This document shows positions 54,570 through 63,590 of a stretch of DNA of 64,000 nucleotides, piece after piece. Numbering within the stretch: position 1 is the stretch's first letter; each line of letters opens with the position of its first letter. The notes beneath the pieces were generated by a model. It saw nothing but the letters and a program-made list of their open reading frames with translations. It made no database searches and was not told where the DNA came from. Source of the stretch: Lutimaribacter degradans (GTDB taxonomy: Bacteria > Pseudomonadota > Alphaproteobacteria > Rhodobacterales > Rhodobacteraceae); the NCBI RefSeq assembly GCF_023703375.1, contig NZ_JAMQGO010000001.1, positions 62,001-126,000 of the forward strand, in the 5' to 3' direction. The translations under genes and the position numbers were made by a program.

Positions 54570-55957
54570 TGAAATACGTATCCACACGCGGCCAGGCGCC
54601 CGAGCTGTCATTCGAAGAGGCGATGTTGACGGGCCTTGCGCGCGACGGTGGCCTTTACGTGCCTGCCGAAGTGCCGGTTATGGCGGCCGAAGATATCGTC
54701 GCGCTTGCAGGGCAAAGCTATGAAGAGGTGGCGTTTCGCGTGATGCGCCCCTTTCTTGGCGACACGTTCACCGATGACGAGTTTCGCGACATCATCGCCC
54801 GCGCGTATTCGGGTTTCGGCCACGCCGCCCGCGCGCCGCTGGTGCAGCTTGACCAGGGGCATTTCCTGCTGGAATTGTTCCACGGTCCCACGCTGGCGTT
54901 CAAGGATTTCGCCATGCAATTGATCGGACAGTTGTTCGAGGCGGCGTTGAAACGTTCGGGGCAGCGGGTGACGATCGTGGGCGCCACCAGCGGCGACACC
55001 GGCAGCGCCGCGATCGAGGCATTCAAGGGGCTGGATGCGGTTGATGTGTTCATCCTTTTCCCGCATGGCCGCGTGTCCGAGGTGCAGCGCCGCCAGATGA
55101 CCACCCCGTCGGAATCCAACGTGCACGCGCTGGCCATCGACGGCCATTTCGACGACGCGCAGGCCCGCGTGAAAGACATGTTCAACGATTTCGAATTTCG
55201 CGATGGCGTGCGGCTGGCCGGGGTGAACTCGATCAACTGGGCGCGGGTGCTGGCGCAGGTTGTATATTACTTCACCTCGGCGGTGGCGCTTGGCGCGCCG
55301 CATCGCAAGGTGTCATTCACCGTGCCCACGGGGAATTTCGGTGATATTTTCGCGGGCTATATTGCCAAGCGCATGGGCCTGCCCATCGACCGGCTGGTGG
55401 TGGCCACCAACCAGAACGACATTCTACACCGCTGCCTCAGTGCGGGCGATTACACGCCCGACGGGGTGATCCCCTCGATCAGCCCCTCTATGGATATCCA
55501 GGTCAGCAGCAATTTCGAACGCGCCTTGTTCGATGCCTACGGGCGTGAGGGCGGTGCGGTGGCCCAGTTGATGGACGAGTTGAAGTCGGGAGGGTTCCAC
55601 GTCAGCCAGGGGGCGCTTGAAACGCTGCGCGCGCATTTCGAAAGCGGCCGCTGCGACGAGGATGAAACCCGCGCCACGATCAAGCGTTTGCGCGCCACCA
55701 CAGGCGAATTGCTGTGCCCGCACACCGCCGTTGGCGTGAAGGTGGCCGAAGAGCACATTCGCCCCGACGTGCCGATGATCACGCTGGCCACGGCGCATCC
55801 CGCGAAATTTCCCGACGCGGTGGAAGAGGCGGCCGGGATTCGCCCGCCATTGCCCCCGCGCATGGCCGACCTTTACGAGCGGGACGAGCGCGTGACACCC
55901 GTGGCCAATGACCTGGCGGCTATCGAAACCCTGATAAAGGAGCGTTTGTCCAAGTGA
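54569..55957 (+). CDS. thrC: Threonine synthase
   Basis: A 462-residue PLP enzyme converting O-phosphohomoserine to threonine. N-terminus KYVSTRGQAP is family-typical, the PLP Lys is K112 in LAFKDFAMQ, and GATSGDTGSAAIEAF binds the phosphate. It is translationally coupled to SURF1 on one side and the M16 peptidase on the other (GTGA overlap). Confidence 0.96.
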   Translation: MKYVSTRGQAPELSFEEAMLTGLARDGGLYVPAEVPVMAAEDIVALAGQSYEEVAFRVMRPFLGDTFTDDEFRDIIARAYSGFGHAARAPLVQLDQGHFLLELFHGPTLAFKDFAMQLIGQLFEAALKRSGQRVTIVGATSGDTGSAAIEAFKGLDAVDVFILFPHGRVSEVQRRQMTTPSESNVHALAIDGHFDDAQARVKDMFNDFEFRDGVRLAGVNSINWARVLAQVVYYFTSAVALGAPHRKVSFTVPTGNFGDIFAGYIAKRMGLPIDRLVVATNQNDILHRCLSAGDYTPDGVIPSISPSMDIQVSSNFERALFDAYGREGGAVAQLMDELKSGGFHVSQGALETLRAHFESGRCDEDETRATIKRLRATTGELLCPHTAVGVKVAEEHIRPDVPMITLATAHPAKFPDAVEEAAGIRPPLPPRMADLYERDERVTPVANDLAAIETLIKERLSK

Positions 55958-57216
55958 GTGTCCAGATCGAAACCCTGCCCAACGGCTTTCGCGTCGTGAC
56001 CGAACGGATACCCGGCCTGCAATCGGCGGCCATCGGTGTCTGGGTGCTGACCGGTGCCCGCAACGAACGCCCCGAGCAGAACGGCATCGCGCATTTCCTG
56101 GAACACATGGCGTTCAAGGGCACCGAAACGCGCAGCGCGTTGCAGATCGCCGAGGCGATCGAGGATGTGGGCGGCTACATCAATGCCTATACCTCGCGCG
56201 AGGCGACGGCCTATTACGCCCGTGTTCTGGGGGCGGATGTGCCGCTGGCCTTGGATGTGATCGCCGATATCCTGCGCAACTCCGCGCTGGACCCGCGCGA
56301 GATCGAGATGGAGCGCGGCGTGATCTTGCAAGAGATCGGCCAGGCGCTCGATACGCCCGACGACATCATTTTCGACTGGTTGCAGGAACGCGCCTATCCC
56401 GAACAGCCCTTGGGCCGGTCCATCCTGGGCCCGGCCGAACGCGTGCGCGGTTTTTCCCGCGAAGACCTGGCCGGTTTCGTGACCGAGCATTACGGGCCGG
56501 GCAACATGGTGTTGTCGGCTGCCGGTGACGTGGATCACGACCAGATCGTTGATCTTGCGCGGGCCACCTTTGGTGACCTCGCGCCGCGCGGGGCGCCGCA
56601 GGCGCTGCCCGCCCATTTCGACGGCGGCGATCTGCGCGTGGAAAAGACGCTGGAGCAGGCCCATCTTGCGCTGGCATTCGAGGCGCCGGCAGTGACCGAT
56701 CCGGGCATCTACACCGCGCAGATCCTGGGCTCGGCCCTGGGAGGCGGCATGTCGAGCCGCCTGTTCCAGGAGATCCGTGAAAAGCGTGGCCTGTGCTACA
56801 CCATTTTCGCGCATGCCGGGGCCTATTCGGATTCGGGGATGATGACGGTCTATGCCGGCACGTCGGGCGATGATCTTCCGGCGCTGGTCAATCTGACCCT
56901 GGACGAGATGAAGCGCGCCGCCGACAGCCTGAGCGAGGCCGAACTGGAGCGTGCCCGCGCCCAGATGAAAGCCGGTCTGCTGATGGGGTTGGAAAGCCCG
57001 TCGGCCCGCGCCGAGCGGATGGCGCGCATGATCCAGATACGGGGCCGCGTGCCCGACCTAGCCGAGGTGGTGGCGCATATCGACGCGGTCACCTTGCCCG
57101 ATTTGCGCGCCATGGCGGGCCACATGGCCAGCACCGCGCCCATGGCCGTGGCCCTTTACGGCCCCGTGGGCCAGGCGCCCGACTGGGATGCGCTGGCGGC
57201 GCGACGGGCGGCCTGA
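55954..57216 (+). CDS. M16 family zinc peptidase
   Basis: A 420-residue insulinase/processing-peptidase-like protein. The inverted zinc motif HFLEH (47-51) and a downstream Glu in ERGVILQEI are visible, and a second, non-catalytic half begins about residue 210. Start GTG at 55954, overlapping the thrC stop. Commonly next to thrC in Rhodobacterales. Substrate unknown. Confidence 0.92.
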   Translation: MSVQIETLPNGFRVVTERIPGLQSAAIGVWVLTGARNERPEQNGIAHFLEHMAFKGTETRSALQIAEAIEDVGGYINAYTSREATAYYARVLGADVPLALDVIADILRNSALDPREIEMERGVILQEIGQALDTPDDIIFDWLQERAYPEQPLGRSILGPAERVRGFSREDLAGFVTEHYGPGNMVLSAAGDVDHDQIVDLARATFGDLAPRGAPQALPAHFDGGDLRVEKTLEQAHLALAFEAPAVTDPGIYTAQILGSALGGGMSSRLFQEIREKRGLCYTIFAHAGAYSDSGMMTVYAGTSGDDLPALVNLTLDEMKRAADSLSEAELERARAQMKAGLLMGLESPSARAERMARMIQIRGRVPDLAEVVAHIDAVTLPDLRAMAGHMASTAPMAVALYGPVGQAPDWDALAARRAA

Positions 57217-57800
57217 TGCTGTTTACACGCAGGAAAGTGCGGATCGAGACCGAGCGCATGACCCTGCGTGCCCCACAGCATGGCGATTTCCGCGACTGGA
57301 CGAGCTTGCGCCGCGAAAGCAGGGATTTCCTGGCCCGGTGGGAACCCACATGGGCCGAGGACCATCTGACGCGCAAAGGCTTTACCAACCGGGTTTACTG
57401 GGCGCAGCGGGCAATCGCCAGCGGTTCGGCCTTGCCCTTGTTCCTGGTCCGGCGCGACGACCAGGCGCTTTTGGGCGCTATCACGCTGGACAACATCCGG
57501 CGCGGGCCCGCGCAGGCCGGGACATTGGGCTATTGGATAGGCGAGGCTTTTGCGCGGAACGGCTACATGCGCGAAGCGATCGAGGCCACGGTTCACCACG
57601 CGTTCCACCACATGGGATTGAGCCGGATCGAAGCTGCCTGCCTGCCCGAGAACACCGCCTCGCGCGGGGTGCTGGAAAAATGCGGCTTCAAATACGAGGG
57701 CGTGGCCCAATCCTATTTGCAGATCGACGGTCGCTGGCGGACGCATGTGCTCTATTCCGCGCTGCGGGCCGACCGGCGAGGACGAACCGATATCGGCTGA
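57216..57800 (+). CDS. GNAT acetyltransferase, RimJ/RimL-like
   Basis: A 194-residue N-acetyltransferase. The acetyl-CoA-binding segment is GYWIGEAFARNGYMREAI, followed by IEAACLPENTASRGVLEKCGF, as in RimJ-type enzymes acting on protein N-termini. Its ATG overlaps the M16 stop in TGATG, making a SURF1-thrC-M16-GNAT chain. Confidence 0.88.
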   Translation: MLFTRRKVRIETERMTLRAPQHGDFRDWTSLRRESRDFLARWEPTWAEDHLTRKGFTNRVYWAQRAIASGSALPLFLVRRDDQALLGAITLDNIRRGPAQAGTLGYWIGEAFARNGYMREAIEATVHHAFHHMGLSRIEAACLPENTASRGVLEKCGFKYEGVAQSYLQIDGRWRTHVLYSALRADRRGRTDIG

Positions 57801-57946
57801 TCTTGGTGCAGGCACAACTGTCAGCGCCGGGGCGTCCCGCCTGATTTTTAGGCCGGCGCGGGTGCCAAGCCCCCGATCACGCGGCTGTGATCCTCGCCCG
57901 TGGCGGGAATCGGACTATCCTTTCTCCACGAAAGGGAGGTATGCCG

Positions 57947-58774
57947 ATGATCCGAATTTTCCTGGCCCTTGTCCTGGCCGTAACCGCACATGGTGCCGCG
58001 GCGCAGGATCGGCGCATGTCGCATTGTATCGCAATTGCCGACGCAGCCCCCGGCATCGAATACCTGCACAAGGCCAGCTTTGCCGATCCGGTGCCGGATT
58101 TCTCGAGCCGGATCACCTATATCGCCCATGCCTCGTTCCTGATCCAGACGCCGGGTGGGCTGAACGTGGTGACCGATTACACTGGCTTCATCGGCAATGT
58201 TGACCTGACCCCCGACGTGGTGACGATGAACCATGCCCATTCCACGCATTGGACGGCCAACCCCGACCCCGCGATCCCGCATGTGCTGCGGGGCTGGGGC
58301 GATGAACTCGGGCAGGGGGTCGAGCATCGGCTGGACCTGGGCGAGATGTATATCCGCAACGTGCCCACGGATATCCGCAGTTTCGGCGGGGTCGAGGAAA
58401 GGGGAAATTCGATTTTCGTTTTCGAGGTCGAGGGGCTGTGCATCGGGCATCTGGGCCATCTGCACCACGAACCCGAAGAGGCACAGTATGCCGCGCTAGG
58501 CCGGCTCGACGTGGTGATGGCGGCGGTTGATGGCGGCATGACGCTGGATTTGCCCACCATGCTGAAGGTGCTCAAAAGGCTGAAGTCCTCGGTCGTGATC
58601 CCGATGCACTGGTTCCAGGATTTCACCCTCCAAGCGTTCCTTGAGGGAATGGCGGGCGATTTCGACATCGTCAATGACGGCGCACATTCGCTGACGGTTT
58701 CGTTGCGTGACTTGCCTTCGCGCCCAACGGTGGTGGTGTTGCGCCCCAACTACCTGCGCGCATCGGCGGATTGA
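57947..58774 (+). CDS. Secreted metallo-beta-lactamase-fold protein (UlaG-like)
   Basis: A 275-residue protein with a signal peptide (about 1-20, ending GAAAQD) and an MBL fold. The first metal motif is HAHSTH, with Thr in place of the usual Asp of HxHxDH; later motifs are GHLGHLHH and PMHW. The start at 57947 is chosen since GGGAGGT sits seven bases before it but abuts the ATG at 57941. Substrate unknown. Confidence 0.82.
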   Translation: MIRIFLALVLAVTAHGAAAQDRRMSHCIAIADAAPGIEYLHKASFADPVPDFSSRITYIAHASFLIQTPGGLNVVTDYTGFIGNVDLTPDVVTMNHAHSTHWTANPDPAIPHVLRGWGDELGQGVEHRLDLGEMYIRNVPTDIRSFGGVEERGNSIFVFEVEGLCIGHLGHLHHEPEEAQYAALGRLDVVMAAVDGGMTLDLPTMLKVLKRLKSSVVIPMHWFQDFTLQAFLEGMAGDFDIVNDGAHSLTVSLRDLPSRPTVVVLRPNYLRASAD

Positions 58775-58901
58775 GTGTTGCCGGGGCATTGCCGCCGCGC
58801 GCCTAGTGACGTCGCCCGCGTTTATCTGGCTAGATGAAGCTGGTGGGCTTGTCGTCCTTCCGGTGCTGTGCCTATCTGGCGGCCCAAGCGAGGGAGTGAC
58901 G

Positions 58902-60320
58902 ATGCTGAAAGACGCTGACACCGGATTCATCGATCATTTGCGCGGGCTGTTGCCTGATCGCACGGTGCGCGCGGTCGAACCACGATACCTGGAAGAGCCG
59001 CGTGGACGTTGGCCCGGCCAGGCCGGGGCGGTTGTCGCGCCAGCCTCGGTTGACGAGGTGTCAATGGTGCTGCGCGCCTGTAACGATGCCGGGGTGGCCG
59101 TGGTGCCTTATGGCGGCGGCACCGGTTTGGTCGGCGGGCAGGTGGCCCAGGCGGGCCCGGTGCCCGTGCTGCTATCGCTGGAGCGGATGACAAAGATCCG
59201 CGCGGTGCACCCCGAGGAAAACGTGATCGAGGTCGAGGCCGGCACCATCCTGCAGGATGTGCACACGGCGGCCGAAGCGGTCGATCGTCTTTATCCGCTG
59301 TCGATCGCGTCCAAGGGCTCGGCCCGGATTGGCGGCTTGCTGGCCACGAATGCCGGGGGCGTGAACGTGTTGCGCTACGGCAATGCGCGTGACCTGTGCC
59401 TGGGGCTGGAGGTCGTGCTGGCCGACGGGCGGATATGGAACGGCCTGAGCAGGCTGCGCAAGGACAACACCGGCTATGACCTGCGCAACCTGATGATCGG
59501 GTCGGAGGGCACGCTGGGCGTGATCACCGCGGCAAGCCTGAAGCTGGCGCCAAGGCCGGCGGGCGAGGGCACGGCATTGATGGTGGTCGAAAGCCCCGCG
59601 GCCGCGCTATCGCTGCTGGCACTGGCACGGGACCGGATGGGAGAGGGCATCAGCGCGTTCGAATTGATGCACCGGATGGGGCTGGATTTCCTGGCCGAGA
59701 CGTTGCCCGACATCCGTCAGCCCTTTGGCGCACCGCCCGAATGGTTTGTCCTTGTCGATGTTGGCCTGGCCGCGGGGCTGGACCCGGCCGAAGCGTTGGA
59801 GGCGCTTTTCGCCGACGCGTTCGAACGCGGGTTGGTCAGCGATGGTGTGATCGCACAATCACAGGCGCAGCGACACGAGATGTGGGAGCTGCGCGAGCAG
59901 ATACCCGAGGCGAACCGGCGCGTGGGCTCGATTTCAAGCCACGATATCAGCTTGCCGATGGGACGTGTGGCGGAGTTCATTGAAAAGGGCGGCCCGGCGC
60001 TGGGGCGGTTGGGCACGTTTCGCATCAATTGCTTTGGTCACCTGGGCGACGGTAACCTGCATTACAACGTGTTTCCGCCCAAGGGGCGCAGCAAGAACGA
60101 GTTTCAGAACCTGCGCGATGAAATAAAAACATGCGTGCATGACCTGGTGAACGCAATGGGCGGTTCGGTCAGTGCCGAGCACGGGATTGGGCGTTTGAAA
60201 GTGGACGACCTGGAACGCTATGGCGACCCCGTCAAGCTGGAGATCATGCGGGGGATCAAGGCGCAGTTCGACCCGCGTGGCATCCTGAACCCCGGCGCGG
60301 TTCTGCGGGCGGCGGATTAA
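58902..60320 (+). CDS. FAD-linked oxidase (D-2-hydroxyacid dehydrogenase type)
   Basis: A 472-residue GlcD/D-lactate dehydrogenase-type flavoenzyme. The FAD-binding PCMH fold has [14 protein letters not shown] and [18 protein letters not shown]; the C-terminal cap has [14 protein letters not shown] and [22 protein letters not shown] precedes the ATG at 58902. Its TAA overlaps the stop of the convergent apt gene. Exact substrate unknown. Confidence 0.9.
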   Translation: MLKDADTGFIDHLRGLLPDRTVRAVEPRYLEEPRGRWPGQAGAVVAPASVDEVSMVLRACNDAGVAVVPYGGGTGLVGGQVAQAGPVPVLLSLERMTKIRAVHPEENVIEVEAGTILQDVHTAAEAVDRLYPLSIASKGSARIGGLLATNAGGVNVLRYGNARDLCLGLEVVLADGRIWNGLSRLRKDNTGYDLRNLMIGSEGTLGVITAASLKLAPRPAGEGTALMVVESPAAALSLLALARDRMGEGISAFELMHRMGLDFLAETLPDIRQPFGAPPEWFVLVDVGLAAGLDPAEALEALFADAFERGLVSDGVIAQSQAQRHEMWELREQIPEANRRVGSISSHDISLPMGRVAEFIEKGGPALGRLGTFRINCFGHLGDGNLHYNVFPPKGRSKNEFQNLRDEIKTCVHDLVNAMGGSVSAEHGIGRLKVDDLERYGDPVKLEIMRGIKAQFDPRGILNPGAVLRAAD

Positions 60321-60856
60321 AGCCCCTCGAACGCGCAAAGCGCATGCACGTCCATGCCCAATGCCTCGATCCGTTCGCGCCCGCCCAGGTCGGGCAGGTC
60401 GATCACGAAGGCGCAGCCGATGATCTGGCCGCCTAGTCGCTCGATCAGCTTGATCCCGGCTTCGGCGGTGCCGCCCGTGGCCAGCAGGTCATCGACCAGC
60501 AGCACGGTCTCGCCGGCGGTGATGGCATCGTCGTGCAGTTCCACGACAGCCTCGCCATATTCAAGCGTATATTCCTCGGAGATCACGGCGCCGGGCAGCT
60601 TGCCCTTTTTGCGCACCGGCACGAAGCCGCAGCCCAGTTGATGTGCCACCGCACCGCCCAGGATAAAGCCCCGCGCTTCAAGCCCCACGACCTTGTCGAT
60701 ACGCTGGCCGGCATAGGGGTGCAGCATCTGGTCGACGGCCATGCGAAACCCGCGCGGGTCGGCAAAAAGCGTGGTGACATCGCGAAACAGGATTCCCTCA
60801 TGCGGGAAATCGACGATGGTGCGGATGTAATCCTTAACGGTTTTTTGCGTATTCAT
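60317..60856 (-). CDS. apt: Adenine phosphoribosyltransferase
   Basis: A 179-residue enzyme that salvages adenine to AMP. The PRPP-binding loop is [17 protein letters not shown] and the N-terminal [14 protein letters not shown] is family-typical. mtnP, which releases adenine from methylthioadenosine, is encoded about 1.8 kb upstream on the same strand. The start at 60856 gives the usual length. Confidence 0.96.
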   Translation of the reverse strand: MNTQKTVKDYIRTIVDFPHEGILFRDVTTLFADPRGFRMAVDQMLHPYAGQRIDKVVGLEARGFILGGAVAHQLGCGFVPVRKKGKLPGAVISEEYTLEYGEAVVELHDDAITAGETVLLVDDLLATGGTAEAGIKLIERLGGQIIGCAFVIDLPDLGGRERIEALGMDVHALCAFEGL

Positions 60857-61090
60857 GGCCTTCCCCGGTGTTGCGCGCCGTCCGGTTTGGCGCATCCCCG
60901 TGGCTGGTGCAAGGGGGCATGGCCGCGCGGACGCACGGTGCCGCAAGGGCAGGCGGGCCGGCATGACTGCCGGTCTGTTTTCCCTTTCATCAGGCTACGA
61001 GCCATGAAGGCGGGTGCTTGGACCGGTGTTGTTTTGTCTTTTCTTTCTCGGCACGAATGGCTATTCCTGACATTGGCAGCGCATATATTA

Positions 61091-61111
61091 TGTATATACC
61101 TTTAATATACA
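61091..61111. promoter_or_regulatory. Palindromic operator-like site upstream of the RHH gene
   Basis: TGTATAT-N7-ATATACA is a perfect 7-base inverted repeat, 15 bases before the ribbon-helix-helix gene. RHH proteins bind such sites as dimers or tetramers, so autoregulation is likely. A second ATATATTATGTATAT palindrome overlaps its left part (61083-61097). Confidence 0.55.
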
Positions 61112-61125
61112 TTTTCAGATGAGGC

Positions 61126-61311
61126 ATGGATGTGAGCGCCAGGAAAACCGACAAAGACACCAAGAAGGCCAAGAACAAGGACAGCCAGCTGATCTTGCGG
61201 CTGGACAAGGCCGAACGCGATGCTTTCGTCGAGCTGTGCAAGGAAATGGATACCTCGGCCGCGCGGGAGATCCGCGGTTTCATCCGAAAATTCCTGAAAA
61301 AGAACGGTTGA
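61126..61311 (+). CDS. Small ribbon-helix-helix-like protein
   Basis: A 61-residue basic protein. A Lys-rich N-terminal tail (about 1-19) is followed by strand SQLILRL, helix KAERDAFVELCKEMD and helix SAAREIRGFIRKFLKK, the layout of RHH/CopG-Arc regulators. No toxin gene is next to it: the neighbour on the right is LysE on the other strand, four bases away. A GTG at 61132 with better-placed GAGG is an alternative start. Confidence 0.75.
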   Translation: MDVSARKTDKDTKKAKNKDSQLILRLDKAERDAFVELCKEMDTSAAREIRGFIRKFLKKNG

Positions 61312-61315
61312 AAGG

Positions 61316-61942
61316 TCAGGCCACGCGCCGCAGGCTGGCGGTCAAAACCCCCATGCCGATCAGCGCCACCCCGCCCATGCGGGTCAGCCATGTCACCACG
61401 CGGGGGCGTGCTATCACCCGCCTCAGCCGGTCGGCGGCCAAGGCATAGGCCAGCGCGTTGATCGCAGCCAGGGCGACAAAGGTAGCGATCAGGATGCCGA
61501 ATTGCGGAATCAGCGGTGCGCCCGGATCGACGAATTGCGGCACGAAGGCGATGAAGAAGGCGATGGATTTGGGGTTGAGCGCGGTGACAATCGCGGTTTG
61601 CCGGAACACCACGCCAGAAGCCACCGGCGCAGTGTCCTGCACGCCAAGCCCCTTGCCCGACGCGCTGCGCAGCAAATGCCAGCCCATCCAGACAAGGTAA
61701 GCCGCGCCGACCCATTTCAGCACGGTAAACATCGTGGCCGAGGCCAGTATCAGCGCCCCCAGCCCGGCCAGTGATGCGCTCATCGCAAGGAAATCGCCCA
61801 GGGCTACGCCCGTTGCACTGGCCACCGCCACGCTGCGCCCCTGGCTGAGCGCGTAACTGAGCACCAACAGGACCGTGGGGCCGGGAATCAGCAACAACGC
61901 GGTCGCGGCGGCAACGAAGGCAAGCCAAAGATCGAGCGGCAT
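61316..61942 (-). CDS. LysE/RhtB family exporter
   Basis: A 208-residue protein with six hydrophobic segments. The N-terminal LLIPGPTVLLVLSYALSQG and ALNPKSIAFFIAFVPQFVD are family signatures. Such carriers export amino acids or homoserine lactones. Its ATG overlaps the DUF2927 stop in TGATG, so it is coupled to that gene. Confidence 0.9.
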   Translation of the reverse strand: MPLDLWLAFVAAATALLLIPGPTVLLVLSYALSQGRSVAVASATGVALGDFLAMSASLAGLGALILASATMFTVLKWVGAAYLVWMGWHLLRSASGKGLGVQDTAPVASGVVFRQTAIVTALNPKSIAFFIAFVPQFVDPGAPLIPQFGILIATFVALAAINALAYALAADRLRRVIARPRVVTWLTRMGGVALIGMGVLTASLRRVA

Positions 61943-62619
61943 CAGGGGCGTCCTCGTGGCGGGTAGTGGCGGCGCAGGACCATGATATCCTGTGGGCCGA
62001 GCTGTTTGCTGGCGTTTCTGTCTTCGGAAAAGATCGACAGCCCATCATAGGCAGAATTGCGGATATCGGTCATGAAGCCAAGGGCCTGCGTGACTTCCTC
62101 CAGCATGGCAGATTCGTACTGGGCGATGGGAAGGTTGGTGGAAAACACGATCGTCGCGCGGGTGATGTGGCGGGTTTCTGTATCCCACCAGATGCGCACG
62201 GTGGCGCCGCGAATGGTGGCGCCGTCGATGCCCTCGATCCCGCTGTTCTCGATCGGTGCGCTGCCATCGGTATCCAGCAGGTAGATACGGATATCGGCAA
62301 TCTCGGGCTCATCGGTCTGCACCAGGCGAAAACCGGCGCCCGCATCGTTTAGATATTGCAGCGCCCGGATCAGCGCCGCGCGGGCGCGCATCTGCTTGCC
62401 ACCCAGGAACGCGCGGTCGATCCGCGTCAGTGCTACGCGCAGGGGCGAGCGGGTTTGCCAGCGCAGCTCGGGCTTTGTGCAGGGCCTGTCCGGGGCGGCG
62501 CCGCAGGCGACGAGGCGATAGAAATCGTCGTCGTTCAGCCGGCCCTCGGTCTGCACGAATTCGGTGGCCTGCGCCGGCAACGCATGCATCAGCATGATTA
62601 GCGCCACAGCCCGGATCAC
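61942..62619 (-). CDS. DUF2927 secreted protein
   Basis: A 225-residue protein with a signal peptide (about 1-18, ending PAQATE) and the DUF2927 domain over most of its length, with a LEEVTQALGFMTD segment resembling the metal-binding helix of metzincin-like proteases but lacking a full HExxH. It overlaps mtnP upstream and lysE downstream. Function unknown. Confidence 0.8.
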   Translation of the reverse strand: MIRAVALIMLMHALPAQATEFVQTEGRLNDDDFYRLVACGAAPDRPCTKPELRWQTRSPLRVALTRIDRAFLGGKQMRARAALIRALQYLNDAGAGFRLVQTDEPEIADIRIYLLDTDGSAPIENSGIEGIDGATIRGATVRIWWDTETRHITRATIVFSTNLPIAQYESAMLEEVTQALGFMTDIRNSAYDGLSIFSEDRNASKQLGPQDIMVLRRHYPPRGRP

Positions 62620-63491
62620 GACAGAACCCGGCCCGCCACCGCGTCAAGCCGCGCCAGCAAGGCGCGGTCGCGCTTGTCCGGGGCGGTGATCATGGCGGTA
62701 TCCAGCGCCCGGTCGCAGCCATGCGGGCAGGGTGGGCGGCCAGGGGCCAGCCGCTCGGGCAGTTGGGTGATGGTCTGGCGGGCTTTCCCCGCATTGCCCG
62801 ATAGCGTTCGGATGATATCGGAAACCGCGACCGCATCGTGATCAGGGTGCCAGCAATCGTAATCGGTGACCATCGCGACCGAGGCATAGCAAAGCTCGGC
62901 CTCGCGGGCCAGTTTGGCCTCGGGCATGTTGGTCATGCCGATCACGTCGGCGCCCCAGTGGTCGCGATACATGTTGGATTCGGCAAGGGTGGAAAACTGC
63001 GGCCCTTCCATCGCCAGGTAGGTGCCCCCGCGATGCACGCGCGCGCCTGCCGCCTCGGCCGCGTCGGCTACGGTGGTGGCCAGCGTGCGGCAGGTGGGGT
63101 GGGCCAGGCTGACATGCGCCACGCAGCCGGGGCCAAAAAACGATTTGTCGCGCGCGAACGTGCGGTCAATGAACTGATCGACAATCACGAAATCGCCCGG
63201 CGCCATTTCATCGCGGAACGAACCGCAGGCAGACATGCTGATCACATCTGTCGCCCCCAGCCGTTTGAGCGCGTCGATATTGGCGCGATAAGGAACCGAG
63301 GACGGGTCAAGCACATGACCCCTACCATGGCGCGGCAGAAAGGCCAGTCGCAACCCCAGCAGCGTGCCCGTCAATATGGCATCCGAGGGGGTCCCCCAGG
63401 GCGTTTTCACGGTGACCCACTCGACCCCTTCCAGCCCGTCGATCTCATACAGGCCCGACCCGCCGATGATGGCGACCATGCGTTCCGTCAT
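62616..63491 (-). CDS. mtnP: S-methyl-5'-thioadenosine phosphorylase
   Basis: A 291-residue purine nucleoside phosphorylase family enzyme that splits methylthioadenosine into adenine and methylthioribose-1-phosphate. Motifs: IIGGSGLYE, RHGRGHVLDPSSVPYRANI, SMSACGSF, and GTYLAMEGPQFSTLAES. It starts at 63491 and overlaps DUF2927 by four bases. The adenine product is the substrate of apt nearby. Confidence 0.95.
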   Translation of the reverse strand: MTERMVAIIGGSGLYEIDGLEGVEWVTVKTPWGTPSDAILTGTLLGLRLAFLPRHGRGHVLDPSSVPYRANIDALKRLGATDVISMSACGSFRDEMAPGDFVIVDQFIDRTFARDKSFFGPGCVAHVSLAHPTCRTLATTVADAAEAAGARVHRGGTYLAMEGPQFSTLAESNMYRDHWGADVIGMTNMPEAKLAREAELCYASVAMVTDYDCWHPDHDAVAVSDIIRTLSGNAGKARQTITQLPERLAPGRPPCPHGCDRALDTAMITAPDKRDRALLARLDAVAGRVLS

Positions 63492-63590
63492 TCTATCATG
63501 CCCCTTGTGCTGCGCCTGTGGCACATGTTCGAACGTCCCGCGCCGCCGCGCAAGGGGCGAGGCGAGCGATGACGCCCGATGGTGCGGCGA

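Noticed and set aside
61126..61311. Toxin-antitoxin module
   Set aside because: No toxin gene on either side; both neighbours are identifiable on the opposite strand.
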